Source of the DNA: Elusimicrobiota bacterium
GTDB lineage: Bacteria; Omnitrophota; Gorgyraeia; Zapsychrales; Fredricksoniimonadaceae
Direction of reading: 5' to 3'
NCBI GenBank assembly: GCA_012514595.1
Contig: JAAYZZ010000077.1
Coordinates: 1-9,044 of the forward strand
DNA: 9,044 bases
The position numbers and the translations under genes were made by a program. Of this stretch, positions 5,868 through 9,044 are shown in pieces. Position 1 is the stretch's first letter, and each line of letters starts with the position of its first letter. The notes under the pieces were generated by a model that was given only the letters and a program-made list of their open reading frames with translations, did not search any database and was not told where the DNA came from.

Positions 5868-5875
5868 TGTATACT
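5848..5875 (+). promoter_or_regulatory. Candidate sigma70 promoter for DUF1015-accD
   Basis: TTGGCA (5848-5853, 5 of 6 matches to TTGACA) and TATACT (5870-5875, 5 of 6 matches to TATAAT) are 16 bp apart. The -35 box lies in the apex of the palindromic element. Transcription would start near 5882, giving a ~34-nt AT-rich leader before the ATG at 5916. The match is good, but the region downstream is AT-rich and could hold other -10-like sites. Confidence 0.5.
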
Positions 5876-5915
5876 TATCCAGTATTTTTATTTTTAAGTA
5901 TTTAAAAGGAGTGTT

Positions 5916-7181
5916 ATGTCTGTTGTCAGACCCTTCCAGGCCGTTGTGTATAACACGGAAAAGGTCCCGGAATTCAATCCGGTCGTGTGCCCCCCTTATG
6001 ATGTCATCTCTCCGGAGCAGGAACTCGCGCTTCAGAAGCGTCACCCGAACAATTTCATCCATATCATGCTGGCCAAGGCCGATGCCAAGCATGGGGAGGA
6101 TGATACCCGATATCAGAAGGCAGGAGAGACGTTCCGTGCCTGGATGAAGGAGGGGATCCTGGTCCAGGATAAAAAGCCGAGCATTTATTTCATCCGGCAG
6201 GAGTACCGGGTCATGGGGCAGCGTTACAGCCGTATGGGATTTCTCGCGGCCATGAAGATCGAGGATGACAAGAACAAGCTCCATCCGCACGAGAAGACCC
6301 ACGCCGGCGCCAAGGAGGACCGTTTCAAGCTGTGGAATGCGCTTCAGGCCGCCTGCAGTCCCATCTTTGTCTGTTTTTCCGATGCCCAGAGAAAGGTCGA
6401 GAATATTTTTCTGCGCAAGGTCGTTGTCACCGCGCCGTTCGCCGATGTGGTCGATGACGACGGGATCCGGAACCAGGCCTGGCGCTTGGACGATCCGGCC
6501 CTCATCGAGGAGATCACCGCGACCTTCAAGGGGCAGAACCTCTTCATTGCCGACGGGCATCACCGCTATGAGGTGTCCCGCCGTTATCGCGAGATGATGC
6601 TGGAGAAGACCCCCGGGGCCACGGGCGAGGAGCCCTGGAACTATGTGATGACCTTTTTTACGAACATTGATTCCCGGGACCTGCAGATCTTTCCGATCCA
6701 TCGCCTGCTCAAGACCTTTCCCGTGGATGTGACCGCGCTTGAAGAGATCTTCCGGGTGGATGTGATCCGCGACAGGGCGGACCTGCCGATCCTGCTGGCC
6801 AAGGCCGGACGGCATGAGCACGCCTTCGGGCTCTATACCGCCAAGGGGATGTATCTTCTGCGCCTCAAGAACAAGATGCAGATCGATCAGTTCATCAAGG
6901 AAGGGTCTCGCGAGTACCGCACCCTGGATTCCCTGATCCTCAAGGCCTTCATCTTTGACAAGCTGGGTGTCAAGAGCGAGGACATCACCTATTGCAACAA
7001 GGAACTCGATGAATGCTACCGCCAGGTGGATGGCGGGTTCGCCGAGGCGGCTTTTATCCTGAACCCTGTGCGGATCGATCAGCTCCGCGCGATCGCCCTG
7101 AACGGCGAGAAGATGCCGCCCAAGACTACCTATTTCTATCCCAAGGCCCTGTCGGGGCTAGCCGTGTACCGGTTGTCGTAA
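5916..7181 (+). CDS. DUF1015 family protein
   Basis: The 421-residue protein matches the DUF1015 family (PF06245) over its full length. Landmarks in order are CPPYDVIS (residues 25-32), HEKTH (125-129), FIADGHHRYE with the central ADGHHR (212-217), and NGEKMPPKTTYFYPKALSG near the C-terminus (396-414). No signal peptide or membrane segment is visible, so it is probably cytoplasmic. The function is not established as far as I know. The DGHHR box resembles the phosphate-binding loop of ParB/Srx-like free serine kinases, and I recall family members beside serA/serC in clostridia, so a role near serine or phosphate-ester metabolism is possible but unproven. AGGAG lies four nt before the start. 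accD follows after 18 nt, so the two are probably co-transcribed. Confidence 0.92.
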   Translation: MSVVRPFQAVVYNTEKVPEFNPVVCPPYDVISPEQELALQKRHPNNFIHIMLAKADAKHGEDDTRYQKAGETFRAWMKEGILVQDKKPSIYFIRQEYRVMGQRYSRMGFLAAMKIEDDKNKLHPHEKTHAGAKEDRFKLWNALQAACSPIFVCFSDAQRKVENIFLRKVVVTAPFADVVDDDGIRNQAWRLDDPALIEEITATFKGQNLFIADGHHRYEVSRRYREMMLEKTPGATGEEPWNYVMTFFTNIDSRDLQIFPIHRLLKTFPVDVTALEEIFRVDVIRDRADLPILLAKAGRHEHAFGLYTAKGMYLLRLKNKMQIDQFIKEGSREYRTLDSLILKAFIFDKLGVKSEDITYCNKELDECYRQVDGGFAEAAFILNPVRIDQLRAIALNGEKMPPKTTYFYPKALSGLAVYRLS

Positions 7182-7199
7182 GAGCGTAGGGAGGATGCG

Positions 7200-8078
7200 A
7201 TGAGCCTATTCGGCCGCGATACCAATACCTTTGTGAGGATCCCCAAGAGGAAGGTCGTTCCCGACGGGGTCTGGCTCAAGTGCCCGGACTGCCAGCAGCC
7301 GTCCTATGCCAAGGAGCTGCGGACGCAGTTCAATGTCTGCCCCAAATGCGGGTATCATATGTCCCTGGAGGCGCCCCTGCGTGTGGCGAGCCTGATCGAT
7401 GAGGGCACATTCGTCGAGACGGACGCGGATCTGATGTCCGCGGATCCTCTTTTGTTCAAGGGGATCAAGACCTACAAGGAGAAGATCGAGGGGGACCGAA
7501 AGGCCACGGGGCTTTCCGATGCCGTTATCACGGGGTATGGGAAGATGAACGGGCGCTCCGTGGCGCTGGCGGTCACAGATTCGAGATTCATCATGGGGTC
7601 CATGGGGTCTGTTGTGGGCGAGAGGATCTCGCGCCTGGTCGAACTCGCGATCAAGGAGAAGATGCCGGTCATCATCGTGTCCGGATCCGGTGGGGGCGCG
7701 CGCATGTATGAGGGGTGCATCTCCCTCATGCAGATGGCCAAGACCTGCGCGGCCCTCAAGCGGCATGCGGAGGCGGGGCTTTTTTACATTTCCGTGCTCA
7801 CGAATCCGACGATGGGCGGGATCATGGCGTCTTTTGCGGGCGTGGGGGATGTGATGATCGCGGAACCCAGGGCCCTCATTGGGTTCGCGGGGCCGCGGGT
7901 GGTCGAGCAGACGATCCGCCAGAAGCTCCCGAAGGGATTTCAGACATCGGAATTCATGCTGGCCCATGGGCTCCTGGACATGATCGTGGAACGCAAGGAC
8001 ATGAAGGAGACCATCACGCATCTGGTGGACTACTCCCGGGGCAACAAGGCCCGGAAGTCCGCTGCACGGTCTTCATAA
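7200..8078 (+). CDS. accD: Acetyl-CoA carboxylase carboxyltransferase subunit beta
   Basis: AccD pairs with AccA to move the carboxyl group from biotinylated AccB to acetyl-CoA, making malonyl-CoA, the first committed step of fatty acid synthesis. The 292-residue length is normal. The N-terminal zinc finger has C28, C31, C47 and C50 (LKCPDC and VCPKCGYH). The crotonase-like core carries GSMGSVVGERISRL, the oxyanion region SGSGGGARMYEG (many homologues have SASGGARMQEG), SVLTNPTMGGIMASFA and EPRALIGFAGPRVVEQTI, ending with LPKGFQTSEFMLAHGLLDMIVER. The last ~15 residues are basic and Ser-rich. The start is supported by AGGGAGG five nt upstream. No accA, accB or accC is in the window. The 18-nt gap after DUF1015 suggests co-transcription. 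Confidence 0.97.
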   Translation: MSLFGRDTNTFVRIPKRKVVPDGVWLKCPDCQQPSYAKELRTQFNVCPKCGYHMSLEAPLRVASLIDEGTFVETDADLMSADPLLFKGIKTYKEKIEGDRKATGLSDAVITGYGKMNGRSVALAVTDSRFIMGSMGSVVGERISRLVELAIKEKMPVIIVSGSGGGARMYEGCISLMQMAKTCAALKRHAEAGLFYISVLTNPTMGGIMASFAGVGDVMIAEPRALIGFAGPRVVEQTIRQKLPKGFQTSEFMLAHGLLDMIVERKDMKETITHLVDYSRGNKARKSAARSS

Positions 8079-8085
8079 CAACACG

Positions 8086-8108
8086 GATGCCCTCGAGCAT
8101 CTTCATTT
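8086..8108 (+). terminator. Weak hairpin after accD
   Basis: GATGC (8086-8090) pairs with GCATC (8097-8101) around a 6-nt loop, followed by TTCATTT. The stem is only five pairs and the T-run is broken, so it is at best a partial terminator between accD and the transporter gene. Confidence 0.25.
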
Positions 8109-8124
8109 TAAACGGAGGGAAGGA

Positions 8125-9044
8125 ATGTCACAGGCCAAATCCGCGCGTCATGTTATAGCTCCGGAGGATCGGATCTCCCTTTCTCAAAAGTTCTTTTACA
8201 GCATGGGATCCCTGGCCAATGACAGCCAGGCGGCCTGGATCGGGCAGATGGTCGCTATCCTGATCCTCGGGTTGGGGATCAATCCGATCTGGGTCGGGTT
8301 GATCGGGGCCGTTCCCCGGATCTTTGATGCGGTCCTGGACCCCGTCTTGGGGTTTACTTCTGATAATGCCCGGACAAAATATGGACGTCGTCGGCCGTTC
8401 ATTTTCTTCGGCGCGATCGCGGCCGGGATCTGTTACATGTTCATGTTCCAGCTGTATCCCGAGAACGGGCCGACCTTCAACGCGTGGTATTTCCTAATCC
8501 TTCAGATCATCTTTTTTGGCGCGTTCACCTGTTATTCGATCCCGTGGATTGCGCTCGGTTATGAAATGACGCCGGACTATCACGAGCGGACCTCGCTCCA
8601 GAGTTGGAGCCGCGTTTTCGCGCAGGTGCCGTGGCTCCTGTCCCCCTGGTGTTGGGCCATCATGTATAGTTTTAAGAATCCGGAGACCGGTGCGCCGGAC
8701 CAGGTGCTCGGGGCGAGGACGGCCGCGATCATTATCGGTGCGGTCATTATCGGGGCAGGGATCCTTCCCGCGATCTTTAACAAAGAGCACTTCGCCAATC
8801 TTCCGGCTCCCAAAAAGATCACCGGGGACTTTGCGAAGAATATTCTCAAGGATGTCCGTTCTGTTTTTGTGGTCAAGCTGTTGGCCATCTGTGCGCTCAT
8901 CACGATCGCAGGTCAGTTCTTCGTCCCGCTGTCCGGGATCACACTTCTTTCGCGTGTCCTGATCCTTGCGGCTGTTGTCCTGGTGGAGGCGGTCTTCTTT
9001 CTTTTCTTGAACGCGATCCCGATGGTGCGCAAGATGTTCGAGAA
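8125..9044 (+). CDS. GPH/MelB-type sugar:cation symporter (MFS), 3' partial
   Basis: The frame is open from the ATG at 8125 to the right edge (306 codons), so about two thirds of the gene is present. GGAGG (8114-8118) lies six nt before the start. The protein is a polytopic membrane transporter. A short cytoplasmic N-terminus is followed by hydrophobic helices at about residues 36-53, 55-76, 91-111, 120-145, 160-182 and 196-216, a charged loop, and further helices from about 245. The motif RIFDAVLDPVLGFTSD (65-80), followed by GRRRPF (87-92), is the MFS_2/GPH signature. D68 and D72 fit the MelB Asp55/Asp59 pair that binds the coupling cation. YSIPWIALGYEMTPDYHERT also fits the family. The substrate is probably a glycoside or another sugar taken up with Na+ or H+, but it cannot be told from the sequence. 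It may be a separate unit from accD. Confidence 0.87.
   Translation, partial: MSQAKSARHVIAPEDRISLSQKFFYSMGSLANDSQAAWIGQMVAILILGLGINPIWVGLIGAVPRIFDAVLDPVLGFTSDNARTKYGRRRPFIFFGAIAAGICYMFMFQLYPENGPTFNAWYFLILQIIFFGAFTCYSIPWIALGYEMTPDYHERTSLQSWSRVFAQVPWLLSPWCWAIMYSFKNPETGAPDQVLGARTAAIIIGAVIIGAGILPAIFNKEHFANLPAPKKITGDFAKNILKDVRSVFVVKLLAICALITIAGQFFVPLSGITLLSRVLILAAVVLVEAVFFLFLNAIPMVRKMFE

Noticed and set aside
5718..6821. Open frame (367 codons) antisense to fmdB and DUF1015
   Set aside because: It overlaps two well supported + strand genes and the palindrome, and its translation has no recognisable domain. The segment over the palindrome reads as NPPFAKEGF, a typical product of such repeats.

Overview
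The window reads as a stretch of bacterial chromosome, GC-rich, tightly packed and with every convincing gene on the + strand. The core is a heat-shock operon, hrcA-grpE-dnaK-dnaJ. It is followed by a small FmdB-type zinc-ribbon gene, a DUF1015 gene, accD (acetyl-CoA carboxylase beta subunit) and the start of a GPH/MelB-type sugar:cation symporter. HrcA with a CIRCE-like operator, GrpE and AccD make it bacterial. The DnaK sequence type and two palindromic intergenic repeats resemble what I recall from candidate-phylum genomes (Omnitrophota or a relative). That taxonomic guess is weak and rests on memory.

Layout. Positions 2-925 hold the 3' part of a gene made almost wholly of ~24-residue MORN_2/YwqK-like repeats, cut by the left edge, with a strong hairpin over its stop codon. 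Positions 926-1022 hold a consensus sigma70 promoter (TTGACA-17-TATAAT) and, at the predicted transcription start, a half-degenerate CIRCE operator. hrcA (1023-1754) overlaps grpE (1751-2314) by ATGA; dnaK (2364-4280) has its own strong ribosome-binding site; dnaJ (4372-5493) follows a 91-nt gap filled by a palindromic tandem-repeat element. fmdB-like (5545-5820) follows a weak terminator-like hairpin. A second palindrome (5837-5867) separates it from DUF1015 (5916-7181) and seems to carry a promoter. accD (7200-8078) lies 18 nt after DUF1015. The symporter gene starts at 8125 and runs off the right edge.

How the genes work together. HrcA should repress its own operon through CIRCE. GrpE (nucleotide exchange), DnaK (Hsp70) and DnaJ (J-protein) form one chaperone machine, so repressor and machine are made from one promoter. 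DUF1015 and accD are probably co-transcribed, but no functional link is evident. The MORN-repeat gene and the transporter are neighbours without a clear link to the rest.

The main oddities are a short HrcA that seems to lack the middle of its sensory/dimerising region; a DnaK that lacks the Gram-negative nucleotide-binding-domain insert and has archaeal-like signature residues; two unrelated palindromic intergenic elements, one occupying the place where the dnaJ Shine-Dalgarno should be; and a DUF1015 protein with an ADGHHR motif. I see no CRISPR array, transposase, tRNA, rRNA or phage gene, and no clear undescribed multi-gene system. Apart from these oddities the content is housekeeping.
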